From: an uncultured Vampirovibrio sp.
GTDB taxonomy: Bacteria > Cyanobacteriota > Vampirovibrionia > Gastranaerophilales > Gastranaerophilaceae
NCBI GenBank assembly: GCA_910584405.1
Contig: CAJUAL010000017.1
Location: 1 to 36,497 of the forward strand
Direction of reading: 5' to 3'
DNA: 36,497 bases
A model generated the notes under the pieces. That model did no database searches, was not told the DNA's origin, and saw only the letters and a list, made by a program, of their open reading frames with translations. The position numbers were made by a program, and so were the translations under genes. The first letter of the stretch is position 1. Each line of letters begins with the position of its first letter. Shown here piece by piece: positions 8,208 through 16,224 of this stretch.

Positions 8208-9300
8208 ATATTTAAAAGTATTTTATAATGATATTTTAGTTGGTACTCTTGCGAAAACTCCTGAAAGAGTTGTCGCATTTGAATACGATTCAGACTGGTT
8301 GATTAATGGGTTTAGCATATCTCCTTTTAGTTTACCGCTAATTAAGAAAGTTTTTATCCCAAAATATGAACCTTTTAACGGGTTATTTGGCGTTTTTAAT
8401 GATAGTTTGCCTGATGGCTGGGGAAGATTACTTGTTGACAGGTTATTTTTGAAAAACAAAATAAATCCCGCTGAAATTGACAATCTCAATCGGCTTGCGG
8501 TTGTTCAAAGTAACGGGATGGGTGCTTTAACATATAAACCCGAACATAAATTTGAAACTGAAAACAATATTTCAGACTTTGATATTCTCGCTCAAGAATG
8601 TTCAAAAATTTTAGAATCACAAAATTCAAACAATTTAGATGAACTTTTTCAATTAGGTGGTTCATCAGGTGGTGCAAGACCAAAGATTTTGACTTCTATC
8701 AATAATGAAGATTGGATAATTAAATTCCCGTCATCAATTGATCCTAAAAATATTGGAGAAAAAGAATATCAATATTCATTATGTGCAAAAGATTGCGGAA
8801 TTAATATGACAGAAACCAAACTTTTTCCATCCGAAATTTGTTCTGGTTATTTTGGCATAAAAAGATTTGATCGCAAAAATGACAAAAAAGTCCACATGGT
8901 ATCGGTAAGCGGACTATTAGAGACAAGTCATAGGCTTCCTAATCTTGATTATAATTTGTTAATGAAACTAACGCTTGGACTTACAAGAAATTATGAAGAT
9001 ATTGAGCAATTATTTAGGTTAATGTGTTTCAATGTATTTGCTCACAATCGTGATGATCATTCAAAGAATTTTTCTTATCTCTATGATAGCAATAAAAAAG
9101 AATGGCATTTATCTCCTGCGTATGATTTAACTTATAGTTCTTCATTTAACGGGGAACATGCAACAACAATAAATGGCGAAGGGAAAAATCCATCTTTAGA
9201 TGATATTTTGACTGTTGCAAAAAATATAGGATTAAATGAAAAATCTGCAAAAGAAATTGCATTAGAAATTCAAACAAAATGTAAAAAATTGTTTGATTAA
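8194..9300 (+). CDS. hipA: HipA-type serine/threonine kinase toxin
   Basis: 368 residues. In HipA systems the kinase phosphorylates a translation component (glutamyl-tRNA synthetase in E. coli) and induces dormancy, held in check by HipB. Visible here are the N-terminal HipA subdomain (GLFGVFNDSLPDGWG, 63-77), glycine-rich nucleotide loop GGSSGGARPK (155-164), ATP-binding K177 in WIIKF, catalytic loop HNRDDHSKN (284-292), and the metal-binding D311 in SPAYDL. All key residues are present, so the kinase is probably active. It is shorter than E. coli HipA (~440), mainly through the C-terminal subdomain. The start ATG lies within hipB. Just downstream is a YbaK-like gene lacking its normal N-terminus, so the module may have been inserted there. 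Confidence 0.88.
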   Translation: MDNYKYLKVFYNDILVGTLAKTPERVVAFEYDSDWLINGFSISPFSLPLIKKVFIPKYEPFNGLFGVFNDSLPDGWGRLLVDRLFLKNKINPAEIDNLNRLAVVQSNGMGALTYKPEHKFETENNISDFDILAQECSKILESQNSNNLDELFQLGGSSGGARPKILTSINNEDWIIKFPSSIDPKNIGEKEYQYSLCAKDCGINMTETKLFPSEICSGYFGIKRFDRKNDKKVHMVSVSGLLETSHRLPNLDYNLLMKLTLGLTRNYEDIEQLFRLMCFNVFAHNRDDHSKNFSYLYDSNKKEWHLSPAYDLTYSSSFNGEHATTINGEGKNPSLDDILTVAKNIGLNEKSAKEIALEIQTKCKKLFD

Positions 9301-9341
9301 TTTTCTATAAATCTCAATCTGAAAATCTGTTTAATCTCTAT

Positions 9342-9782
9342 TTGACGGTTTCATTACAAGAAGACCGAATAAAAGAATTTGAAGTTTCAAGTGCAACTGT
9401 TGAACTGGCTGCAATTGCTCTTGGTTGTGAACCTGCAAGAATTGCAAAATCTCTGTCATTTAAGGTTAATGATGATGCGGTTCTTATAATTGCGGCAGGT
9501 GATGCCAGGGTTGATAATAAAAAATTTAAAGAATTTTTTCAAACAAAAGCTAAAATGTTAACACCTGAAGAGGTAAAAAATCTGGTCGGACATGAAGTTG
9601 GCGGAGTTTGTCCATTTGGTATTTTTGATAATGTGAAGGTTTATCTTGATAATTCTTTGAAACGTTTTGAAACTGTTTTTCCTGCTTGTGGCAGTTCAAA
9701 CAGTGCTATAGAGTTTACGGTTGAAGAATTGGAAAAATATTCAAATTATGTACAATGGGTTGATGTTTGTAAGTTGAGTTAA
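9342..9782 (+). CDS. YbaK/EbsC-family aminoacyl-tRNA deacylase, N-terminus apparently lost
   Basis: 146 residues from a TTG. YbaK-type proteins hydrolyse mischarged aminoacyl-tRNAs such as Cys-tRNA(Pro). The core is recognisable: EFEVSSATVELAAIALGCE at ~13-31, RIAKSLSFK (33-41) with the conserved lysine, GHEVGGVCPFGI near 83-94 and FPACGSSNS near 112-120. Family members normally begin with an ~18-residue helix before the EDRI/EFEVSS segment. Here only TVSLQ precedes EDRI and no ATG, GTG or Shine-Dalgarno lies upstream in frame. The frame is open back to just inside the hipA stop, reading SENLFNLYL before the TTG. Either a poor TTG start is used or the 5' end was lost when hipBA arrived. The rest of the domain looks intact. 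Confidence 0.78.
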   Translation: MTVSLQEDRIKEFEVSSATVELAAIALGCEPARIAKSLSFKVNDDAVLIIAAGDARVDNKKFKEFFQTKAKMLTPEEVKNLVGHEVGGVCPFGIFDNVKVYLDNSLKRFETVFPACGSSNSAIEFTVEELEKYSNYVQWVDVCKLS

Positions 9783-9858
9783 TATTAACATTCATTGTAT
9801 AGATAATTGCGATTGACTCTGGTATATAAAAAAGAAAATATTTATGCAGGATTTTATA

Positions 9859-10740
9859 TTACCATGGATAATCGTTTGGTATTTTCCAACCGTTTTGAAC
9901 TATTAATGCAGTGCAAAAAGCCCCGCCATATCTGTTTGTATTATCTTTATTACAAGCTTCCCAACCTGAAAGCCATTCCGGTTTTTTACATTCAGGAGGT
10001 TTACACCATCTGTCTTTGTCAATACCTTTCAAAACATTTTGTGAGAAATTACTGCCCATAGGTTCAAGTCTGTTATTCTCCGAGTTAATTACAAACATAA
10101 AAACATCTTTTCCGACTCTATTGTTTGTAATTTTATTATCTATATCTAAAAGTAAAACAGGGGTGTTATTTTGGGTTATTGAAAATTGAAATATAGTTCC
10201 GTTTTTAATTCTGTATGGTCTACCGGTATGGTAATAAGCAAAAAATCCCTCTTTTCCCCCTAAAGACCATAAAGTACCATATTCATATTGCTTAAAAGGA
10301 TATACATCTCCGGAAATATATGGTATAATGTATTTTTCTGCAATTAAATTTGATTTTTCCGATGCATTATTAATATTTTCAAATTCAGTAATCCAACTTG
10401 AAGGAGAACCATTATCAGTAACAGAACGAGTAATTAAACTTGCAAATTTGCCATACTCTATTTTTAATTTATTTACAGTGACAATTTTTTGATATTTTGT
10501 TATTAAAGCAGGGATTGTCATAGCAGATAAAAGACCAATAACCATTAATACTATTAAAACTTCAGATAATGTGAAAGCTCGTTTGTATCGGATTATTCGG
10601 CTATTCTGCTCCTGCACAAGCTTCAAATTTCTATTAGAAATTTTGCCGCCTGCTACGGAGCTTCGAAAGTTACGGGTTTCGCTAACGCTGCACCCTACCG
10701 AAAATACGACTTCAGCTAATGAGAATGCTTTTTTATACAT
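9859..10740 (-). CDS. Type IV pilin/pseudopilin-like protein with an insertion in its leader
   Basis: 293 residues. A class III prepilin signal occurs at RYKRA|FTLSEVLIVLMVIGLL: cleavage after A55, F56 at +1, E60 at +5, then a ~20-residue hydrophobic helix. The gene begins MYKKAFSLAEVV, itself like a prepilin core, then ~40 non-hydrophobic residues (GCSVSETRN onward) precede the working core. The mature part has several Cys (CKPPECKK, GGAFC) and ends GWKIPNDYPW, matching the pilin-like gene at 27.3-28.0 kb (GWKIRDDYPW). It would be a surface or secretion-related pilin. The first ATG is chosen because AGAGG lies 6 nt before it. It is divergent from an XRE regulator, with shared repeats between them. 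The pilin fold call is good; the exact role is unknown. Confidence 0.8.
   Translation of the reverse strand: MYKKAFSLAEVVFSVGCSVSETRNFRSSVAGGKISNRNLKLVQEQNSRIIRYKRAFTLSEVLIVLMVIGLLSAMTIPALITKYQKIVTVNKLKIEYGKFASLITRSVTDNGSPSSWITEFENINNASEKSNLIAEKYIIPYISGDVYPFKQYEYGTLWSLGGKEGFFAYYHTGRPYRIKNGTIFQFSITQNNTPVLLLDIDNKITNNRVGKDVFMFVINSENNRLEPMGSNFSQNVLKGIDKDRWCKPPECKKPEWLSGWEACNKDNTNRYGGAFCTALIVQNGWKIPNDYPW
10585..10701 (-). repeat. GC-richer interspersed repeat inserted in frame in the pilin leader
   Basis: This stretch is richer in GC than its flanks and encodes the extra ~40 leader residues. It contains a perfect hairpin (AAATTTC, 5-nt loop, GAAATTT; 10625-10643). Its 10670-10698 portion resembles 24691-24719 near tRNA-Trp (shared core ACGGG, TTCGCT, ACGCT and CCCTAC). 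That points to a dispersed repeat family that has landed in frame between a first AFSLAEV and a second AFTLSEV copy. Confidence 0.55.
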
Positions 10741-10763
10741 ATTTTCCTCTTTTAAAAAGATAT

Positions 10764-10825
10764 ATTCTATTTTAGCATATATTAATTCTATTGTAAATAG
10801 GTTAATTCTATTTTGAGAATATACT
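10764..10825 (+). promoter_or_regulatory. Operator-like triple repeat and -10 between pilin and XRE genes
   Basis: ATTCTATT occurs three times at 10764, 10785 and 10805, spaced 21 and 20 bp (two helical turns). The third is part of an inverted repeat ATTCT-6-AGAAT (10805-10820). A -10 TATACT at 10820-10825 stands 11 nt before the XRE ATG. Repeats of this phasing between divergent genes are typical of an autoregulating repressor that also controls the pilin gene. Confidence 0.5.
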
Positions 10826-10836
10826 AGTATTAAATT

Positions 10837-11145
10837 ATGGATATTAAGAAGTCATTTGGTAAAAAGATAAAAGAAAAAAGATTGCAACAGTCCTTGACAC
10901 AGGAAGGGCTTGCCGAAAAAATTGGAATATCTCCTAAAAGTTTAAGTCAAATTGAATTAGGGAATAATTTTGTTTCAGCGGAAAACTTAGAGCAAATTAG
11001 TTCTGCGCTTGGGGTTCATCCTAAAAATTTGTTTGAATTTGAAGATAATGATTCTGTAGATAAGTTAGATTATGTTTTTAAAAAATTAAAACATAATTCG
11101 ACCTTACTTAATAAAGTTTATAAAATTATACCTATAATCGAATAA
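10837..11145 (+). CDS. XRE/Cro-C1-family transcriptional regulator
   Basis: 102 residues. The N-terminal ~65 form a canonical Cro/C1 helix-turn-helix (IKEKRLQQSLTQEGLAEKIG, then SPKSLSQIELGNNFVSAENL). The C-terminal ~35 residues (DKLDYVFKKLKHN) are a short helical tail, possibly for dimerisation. No enzymatic or sensor domain is seen. The ATG has no Shine-Dalgarno and lies close to a -10, so the mRNA would have about a 5-nt leader. It is divergent from the pilin-like gene and probably binds the repeats between them. A strong hairpin terminator follows at once. Confidence 0.88.
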   Translation: MDIKKSFGKKIKEKRLQQSLTQEGLAEKIGISPKSLSQIELGNNFVSAENLEQISSALGVHPKNLFEFEDNDSVDKLDYVFKKLKHNSTLLNKVYKIIPIIE

Positions 11146-11150
11146 TAATA

Positions 11151-11181
11151 AAGGCGGGACAATCAAAGATTGTCCCGCCTT
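11151..11181. terminator. Bidirectional intrinsic terminator
   Basis: Perfect 14-bp stem (AAGGCGGGACAATC / GATTGTCCCGCCTT) with an AAA loop, between the convergent XRE gene and the wHTH gene. T-rich tracts follow in both directions (TTTATTATT on the minus strand), so it probably ends both transcripts. Confidence 0.85.
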
Positions 11182-11206
11182 AAAAAAACTTTTGAATCAA
11201 TACAAA

Positions 11207-11437
11207 TTAAACTAATTTAACAGTAACTGATTTTGGTTTTTGAGTATAAGAGATTTTATCTTCTCTTGATAACCAACCAAGACCCATGTAAGTGAAGTTA
11301 TCATCTAAATCCATATCTTTTCTTAATTTGTTGATAGTAACTTCGCCTTTATCAGAAAGGTAGTTATAAATTTTACCTGCTGATTCGATAATTTGTGATT
11401 GAGTGTCTTTTTGTTCTTTTTTGCTTGATGTAAACAT
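11207..11437 (-). CDS. Small winged-helix protein (DUF2582-like)
   Basis: 76 residues. The pattern AGKIYNYLSDKGEVTINKLR then LGWLSREDKISY matches the DUF2582 winged helix-turn-helix family, whose hallmark is the G-W-L-x-R-E-x-K-I strand-helix. Residues 1-15 (MFTSSKKEQKDTQSQ) are a polar tail. A very strong AAGGAGG Shine-Dalgarno lies 7 nt before the ATG, suggesting high expression. It is a single gene between a terminator and a long AT-rich upstream region. DNA binding is likely from the fold; targets are unknown. Confidence 0.75.
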   Translation of the reverse strand: MFTSSKKEQKDTQSQIIESAGKIYNYLSDKGEVTINKLRKDMDLDDNFTYMGLGWLSREDKISYTQKPKSVTVKLV

Positions 11438-11767
11438 TTGTTTTTCCTCCTTTTATGTATAAATTTATAATACTACTATTTTAAAAATAATGGAATATTC
11501 GTTTTTAGTAATTGTTTAAAACTTAGTAATAGCAAGCTTTTTGCTGCTTAATATTTCTAAACTTTTTTAAAGTGTAGTATAAAAATATAATAAAAAATTC
11601 ATCAAAATGGTGTATTTTTTAGGATAATCTTCAAATTTTATTAAAAAATAAAAAATTTTTATTAAAAATTTTCCAAAATTAAAATTGAAAACCTTTACCA
11701 CATAAGATATATAAGGGGATATCCGGGTTAAAATTTTACTAAAATTTTGTTGTATAATAAACTTATT
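11438..11767. other. AT-rich divergent intergenic region
   Basis: About 330 bp without a gene. It holds the promoter side of the wHTH gene (minus; TATTAT near 11470) and the HAD gene (plus; TATAAT at 11753-11758, 9 nt before its ATG). A small hairpin, AGCAA-5-TTGCT, lies near 11530. Most of 11580-11700 is A/T homopolymer-like, possibly intrinsically curved DNA. No RNA gene was recognised. Confidence 0.5.
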
Positions 11768-12433
11768 ATGAATAAACGAATTATAATTTTTGATTTAGAC
11801 GGAACTTTATTAAATACGTTAGAAGATTTGGCAGATAGTACAAATTTTGCATTAAAAACTTTAGGATATCCTGAAAGGTCGGTTGAAGAAGTTAGGAATT
11901 TTGTCGGTAACGGGGTTGCAAAGTTAATTGAACGTGCGATTCCTGACGGAGTTGAGAATCCTGATTTTGAAAAATGTTTAAACCTTTTTAAAGAAAATTA
12001 TTCAAAAAATATGTATAATAAAACGGCACCTTACTCAGGTATTATTGATATGTTGAAAATTCTAAAAAATAAAGGTTGTAAGATTGCTGTTGTGTCTAAT
12101 AAATTTGATATTGCGGTAAAAGAATTATGTAAAAAATACTTTTCCGATTTAATTGATATCGCTGTTGGAGAAAATGAAGCAAACGGTATCAAAAAGAAAC
12201 CCGCTCCCGATACTGTTTTGTCAGTTGTAGAACAGCTTTGCGCAAATATTGATGATTGCGTGTATGTTGGGGATTCAGAGGTAGATATTATGACTGCAAA
12301 AAATTCGGGAATGCCATGTATAAGTGTTTTATGGGGATTTAAGGATAGAGAATTTTTATTAGAACATAATGCATGTATTTTTGTTGAAACCCCTGATGAG
12401 ATAGTTAAATATTTGGATAATCAGGTTAAGTAA
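11768..12433 (+). CDS. gph: HAD-superfamily phosphatase, phosphoglycolate phosphatase-like
   Basis: 221 residues. HAD motifs: I FDLDGTLLNT (~8-17, nucleophile and acid Asp), II VVSNK (~110), III the lysine in KKKPAPD (~145), IV GDSEVD (~171-176). The alpha-helical cap between motifs I and II has the Gph-type layout (VRNFVGNGVAKLIERAI). It probably dephosphorylates 2-phosphoglycolate, though Gph-like HADs vary in substrate. The ATG at 11768 is chosen over an upstream TTG because the protein then starts MNKRIIIFDLDGT, normal for the family. TATAAT at 11753-11758 implies a near-leaderless message. Enolase follows after 59 bp, but with its own Shine-Dalgarno. Confidence 0.85.
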   Translation: MNKRIIIFDLDGTLLNTLEDLADSTNFALKTLGYPERSVEEVRNFVGNGVAKLIERAIPDGVENPDFEKCLNLFKENYSKNMYNKTAPYSGIIDMLKILKNKGCKIAVVSNKFDIAVKELCKKYFSDLIDIAVGENEANGIKKKPAPDTVLSVVEQLCANIDDCVYVGDSEVDIMTAKNSGMPCISVLWGFKDREFLLEHNACIFVETPDEIVKYLDNQVK

Positions 12434-12492
12434 GTTATAGGGTTATTGTTTACATTGTCTTTTGTATTATCGGCTTTAGGAGGATAATACAA

Positions 12493-13770
12493 ATGTCATC
12501 AGCAATAAAAAACATATATGCACGTCAAATTTTGGATTCACGCGGTAATCCTACAATAGAAGTAACTGTCGAATTAGCTTGCGGAGCTGTCGGGGTTGCA
12601 TCTGTTCCTTCAGGTGCTTCAACAGGTATATACGAAGCGTTGGAATTGCGGGATAATAAGCCTGAATTTGACGGAAAAAGTGTTTATAAAGCGGTGAATA
12701 ATGTTACTGAGATTATTGCTCCTGCTTTGATTGGAAAAAGTGCTTTACTGCAAGCAAAAATCGATAAAAAAATGATTGAACTTGACGGAACTGATGATAA
12801 AAGTAAGTTGGGTGCAAATGCGATATTAGGGGTTTCACTGGCTTGTGCGAAAGCGGGTGCTGCTTATTATAATTTGCCGTTATACAAATATTTAGGCGGA
12901 ATGAATGCTGTTACGATGCCTGTACCGATGATGAATGTTTTAAATGGCGGAGTTCATGCTGATAACGGACTTGAGTTTCAGGAGTTTATGATAGCACCTG
13001 TTGGGGCGGGAACTTTTACAAGAGCTTTGCAAATGGGTGCTGAAGTCTTTTATACTTTGAAAAAAATCCTTAAAAAGCGCGGGCTTTCTACTGCAGTTGG
13101 TGATGAAGGCGGATTTGCTCCCGATTTATGCAGTAATAATGATGCTATTGAACTTATTATTGATGCAATTGAAAAAGCAGGTTACACAACAGAGCAAATA
13201 AAAGTTTGTCTTGATGTAGCTTCAAGTGAGTTTTACGAAAACGGAAAATATGTTGTCGGAGGTAACAGGTATTCAAGTTCAGAGTTTGTTGAAGTTTTGG
13301 AAAAACTTGTTAAAGAATATCCGATAATTTCCATAGAAGACGGAATGGAGCAGGAAGATGTCGACGGTTGGAAACTTTTAACAGAACGTTTGGGCAAAAA
13401 ATGTCAGCTTGTCGGAGATGATTTATTCGTGACAAATGTTGACAGATTTGCAACTTATGGAATGAATCAGCATCTTGGTAATTCCATTTTGATAAAACTA
13501 AATCAAATAGGTACATTGACAGAAACTTTAGAGTGCATAAATTTTGCAAAAGAGTATAATTACACAACAATAATTTCTCACCGCTCAGGAGAAACTGATG
13601 ATACATTCATTGCGGATTTGGCTGTCGGGGTTAATTCAGGGTTAATCAAAACCGGTTCGTTATCTCGTGGTGAGAGAATTGCAAAATATAATCGACTGTT
13701 AAAAATTGAACAGCAAATCGGTTATATTGCAGAGTATGGTGGTGATTTTATATTTAATCGTTTTATTTGA
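12493..13770 (+). CDS. eno: Enolase
   Basis: Phosphopyruvate hydratase, converting 2-phosphoglycerate to phosphoenolpyruvate; cytosolic, also an RNA-degradosome partner in some bacteria. 425 residues, full length. SGASTG loop at 40-45, GDEGGF near 203-208, GDD at 308-310 (Mg ligand), and SHRSGETDD from 362 with catalytic loop residues. The ATG follows AGGAGG (12479-12484) with normal spacing. Its stop lies 58 bp before the DAHP synthase start. With gpmI at 28.1 kb, two lower-glycolysis enzymes are in the window, and its product phosphoenolpyruvate is a substrate of the next gene's enzyme. Confidence 0.98.
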   Translation: MSSAIKNIYARQILDSRGNPTIEVTVELACGAVGVASVPSGASTGIYEALELRDNKPEFDGKSVYKAVNNVTEIIAPALIGKSALLQAKIDKKMIELDGTDDKSKLGANAILGVSLACAKAGAAYYNLPLYKYLGGMNAVTMPVPMMNVLNGGVHADNGLEFQEFMIAPVGAGTFTRALQMGAEVFYTLKKILKKRGLSTAVGDEGGFAPDLCSNNDAIELIIDAIEKAGYTTEQIKVCLDVASSEFYENGKYVVGGNRYSSSEFVEVLEKLVKEYPIISIEDGMEQEDVDGWKLLTERLGKKCQLVGDDLFVTNVDRFATYGMNQHLGNSILIKLNQIGTLTETLECINFAKEYNYTTIISHRSGETDDTFIADLAVGVNSGLIKTGSLSRGERIAKYNRLLKIEQQIGYIAEYGGDFIFNRFI

Positions 13771-13828
13771 TTTATTGCCTGAATTTTATTATAATTGTGG
13801 TAACGTCAGTATTAATAAGGAAGTAACT

Positions 13829-14878
13829 ATGATTATAATAATGGAACGCAACGCAACAGAAGAAAATATTCAGACCGTTGTTGATTTACTTGAACTTCAC
13901 GAGTTTAAAGTACTTGTAAAACAGGGTGATGTGCATACTGTAATTGATGCGTTAGGTGATAAAACAACTTTATCTCCGGGACGGATTGAAGCTTTGGATG
14001 GTGTTAAGCAAATTAAATTTATCCGAGAACCTTTCAGATTAGCTTCACGTGATAGAAAACCTGAAGATACCGTAATTGAATTTTCAAACGGAGTGAAAAT
14101 AGGCGGAGCAAATCGTCCTGTTTCAATGGTTGGTCCATGCTCTGTTGAGGAAGATTACGAAGGACTTTTAGAAGTTGCGCAGGCGGCAAAAGAGCTTGGC
14201 TGTCAATTCCTTCGCGGCGGAGCGTTTAAACCGAGAACTTCACCATATGACTTTGACGGATTGGGTGAAAAAGCGCTTCAATACCTTGCAAAAGCCCGTG
14301 AAGCTACAGGATTGCTTGTTGTAACAGAGTTAATGGATTCTGCTGATTTGGATTTGGTTTGTCATTATGCTGATGTTATTCAAATCGGTGCAAGAAATAT
14401 GCAAAACTTTAAGCTTTTAAAGTCTGTTGGTAAATGTAACAAGCCTGTTATCTTAAAACGCGGTGCTGCAAGTACTATAAGAGAGTTTTTGCTTGCTGCC
14501 GAGCATATTATGTATAACGGCAACGAGCAGGTAATTCTTTGTGAGCGCGGATTAAAAAGTTTTGACAGTGCTTTTACCAGAAATTTACTTGATATTTCGG
14601 CTGTTCCAGTAATTAAAAAATATTCACACTTACCGATAATTGTTGACCCTAGCCACGGTACCGGTCAGCGTTATTTGATTGAACCTATGGCAAAAGCAGG
14701 TTTAGTTGTCGGAGCTGACGGTGTTATGGTTGAAGTTCATCATAATCCTTCTCAAGCTCTTAGTGACGGTAAGCAAAGTCTTTCAATCCCGCAATTTAAA
14801 GAAGTGTTTACAAGATTAAATTCGCTGATTGATACGCTGCATCTGGAAAAGAGTGCTCCTGTGTTATCTGTTGAATAA
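13829..14878 (+). CDS. aroF: 3-Deoxy-7-phosphoheptulonate (DAHP) synthase, AroF type with ferredoxin-like N-domain
   Basis: Condenses phosphoenolpyruvate with erythrose 4-phosphate, the first step of the shikimate pathway. 349 residues from the ATG at 13829, which has AAGGAAG 5 nt upstream; longer in-frame starts run into enolase. Residues ~1-70 form the ferredoxin-like regulatory domain of the type I-beta enzymes (MERNATEENIQ start). The TIM barrel follows: GPCS near 102-105, KPRTSPY at 134-140, QIGARNMQNF, VILKRG, CERG, DPSHGTG and VEVHHNP. All metal and substrate motifs are present. The N-domain usually mediates feedback inhibition by aromatic amino acids. The tyrA gene lies 0.5 kb away on the other strand, so two aromatic pathway genes are close. 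Confidence 0.95.
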   Translation: MIIIMERNATEENIQTVVDLLELHEFKVLVKQGDVHTVIDALGDKTTLSPGRIEALDGVKQIKFIREPFRLASRDRKPEDTVIEFSNGVKIGGANRPVSMVGPCSVEEDYEGLLEVAQAAKELGCQFLRGGAFKPRTSPYDFDGLGEKALQYLAKAREATGLLVVTELMDSADLDLVCHYADVIQIGARNMQNFKLLKSVGKCNKPVILKRGAASTIREFLLAAEHIMYNGNEQVILCERGLKSFDSAFTRNLLDISAVPVIKKYSHLPIIVDPSHGTGQRYLIEPMAKAGLVVGADGVMVEVHHNPSQALSDGKQSLSIPQFKEVFTRLNSLIDTLHLEKSAPVLSVE

Positions 14879-14975
14879 ATCTTTTTGTAAATAAATGTAA
14901 ACAAAATAACAATTTTTCTTCCTAAATTCACTTTATGTATATGTAGGTGTATCAAAGTATGGAAGGAATAAAATT

Positions 14976-15383
14976 ATGTCTTTAAATTTAGGTTCAGTTA
15001 ATGCTTATGCTCCAAATTTTCAAGGTCGTGGAATAGATCCGAGAAATGATAAACTTTATGTTGACCCTAAAACAGGTGAAAAAACAACTTGGAAACCGGG
15101 TATTTTCGACCCTGAAGCTCAGCAAAGAAATGCTGACAGACGAGCAAAAGTTGCAACAGGTTTGTTAGGTTTATCAGCTATTGCAGCTGCAGTTGTATTT
15201 AGAAAACCTATTGGTAAGGCTGTTGTTGCAGGAGCTAAAAAAGTTGCTGAATTTGCAAAACCGGTTATTGACAAAGGTGCAAAATTAATAAGACCTGTTG
15301 TTAACAAAGTATCTGAATTTGTAAGACCTGTTATTGATAAAGTTGTTAAGTTCTTTACTAAAGCTCCAACTGCTGCAGTATAA
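14976..15383 (+). CDS. Hypothetical protein with amphipathic helical repeats
   Basis: 135 residues, not recognised. The polar N-terminus (NAYAPNFQGRGIDPRN) is followed by a hydrophobic Ala/Leu/Val stretch (~62-76, GLLGLSAIAAAVVF), then four related amphipathic units of ~11 residues: KKVAEFAKPVIDK, KLIRPVVNK, KVSEFVRPVIDK, KVVKFFTK. Their Lys/Val/Phe periodicity resembles lipid-surface or phasin/apolipoprotein-like helices. A good GGAAGGA Shine-Dalgarno precedes the ATG, suggesting solid expression. There is no signal peptide. It may be membrane-associated through the hydrophobic stretch and the helices; this is inference from composition. Confidence 0.7.
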   Translation: MSLNLGSVNAYAPNFQGRGIDPRNDKLYVDPKTGEKTTWKPGIFDPEAQQRNADRRAKVATGLLGLSAIAAAVVFRKPIGKAVVAGAKKVAEFAKPVIDKGAKLIRPVVNKVSEFVRPVIDKVVKFFTKAPTAAV

Positions 15384-15395
15384 AATTTATAAAAG

Positions 15396-16145
15396 TTAGA
15401 ACATCAATTGGCGATTTTTCTTAATTTCTTCTATCTGTTCACGATAGTTGGAGTTGGTTAAATCGCCGATTGCTTTATATAGTTTTAGAATAGAAGTTTG
15501 TATGTTTTCACTGTTCATTTGAACCATATCGTTTGCCATTTCAGTGTTTGACATCGCAAGCCTTGTCATATCCCGAAATCCTGATGCTGCCATTTCAAGT
15601 GCCAGCGGGTTATCTTGTGCAGTTTTGAATATTGCCTGCGCAATTACCATTGGCATATGAGAAATTAATGCTGCGGCTTCATCATGCTTATCCGGAGTTG
15701 TTATAATAGGTTTAGCGCCTAATTTTTTAATTATCTCAACAAGTTCTTCACTTTCTCCAAAAACAGGTGTTAAAACCCATTTGGCATCTTTAAATAACCC
15801 TTCAAAAGAGTTTTCAAATCCCTTATGTTCTGTTCCTGCCATGGGATGAGTTGGTACAAATCTGTAAGGTCGTTTCTTTTTACATACAAAGTTTTTAAGT
15901 GAACAAACATCTGTTACTATTGTTTCTTGAGGTAAAATCGTTTCAAGTTTGTCTAAAATATTTAAAGTTTTGTTCATTGCAGAACATACAAAAACAAGGT
16001 TACAATCTTTTAAAACATCGTAATTTTTATAAATATTTTCTCCGCTTTGAGAATTTGACACTGCAATAACGTCAAACCCAAGTTTTTTCAAATCCTTAAA
16101 TATTGACCCGCCGATTAAGCCAAGTCCGATAATTCCGATTTTCAT
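15396..16145 (-). CDS. tyrA: Prephenate/arogenate dehydrogenase
   Basis: NAD(P)-dependent oxidative decarboxylation in tyrosine synthesis. 249 residues, at the short end of the family; no ACT or mutase domain is fused. Rossmann motif GLGLIGGS at 7-14, DVCSLK at 79-84, HPMAGTEHKGF from H100 (substrate loop), SHMPMVIAQA near 167-176, and AASGFRDMTRLA near 191-202. The ATG has GAGGGAA about 5 nt upstream. It is convergent with the helical-repeat protein, with only 12 bp between stops. Whether it uses prephenate or arogenate cannot be told from sequence alone. Confidence 0.92.
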   Translation of the reverse strand: MKIGIIGLGLIGGSIFKDLKKLGFDVIAVSNSQSGENIYKNYDVLKDCNLVFVCSAMNKTLNILDKLETILPQETIVTDVCSLKNFVCKKKRPYRFVPTHPMAGTEHKGFENSFEGLFKDAKWVLTPVFGESEELVEIIKKLGAKPIITTPDKHDEAAALISHMPMVIAQAIFKTAQDNPLALEMAASGFRDMTRLAMSNTEMANDMVQMNSENIQTSILKLYKAIGDLTNSNYREQIEEIKKNRQLMF

Positions 16146-16224
16146 AAATTCCCTCTTTTTACCTAATTTTACTTTATGTTTCGAGCATGGTCAAGGGTAA
16201 AGTCTTTATGTTAATATTTTATAT

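Noticed and set aside
1..9340. Search for att direct repeats bounding the accessory region
   Set aside because: No convincing repeated att-like sequence was found by eye near either recombinase or at the hipA/YbaK junction. The left end may lie outside the window.
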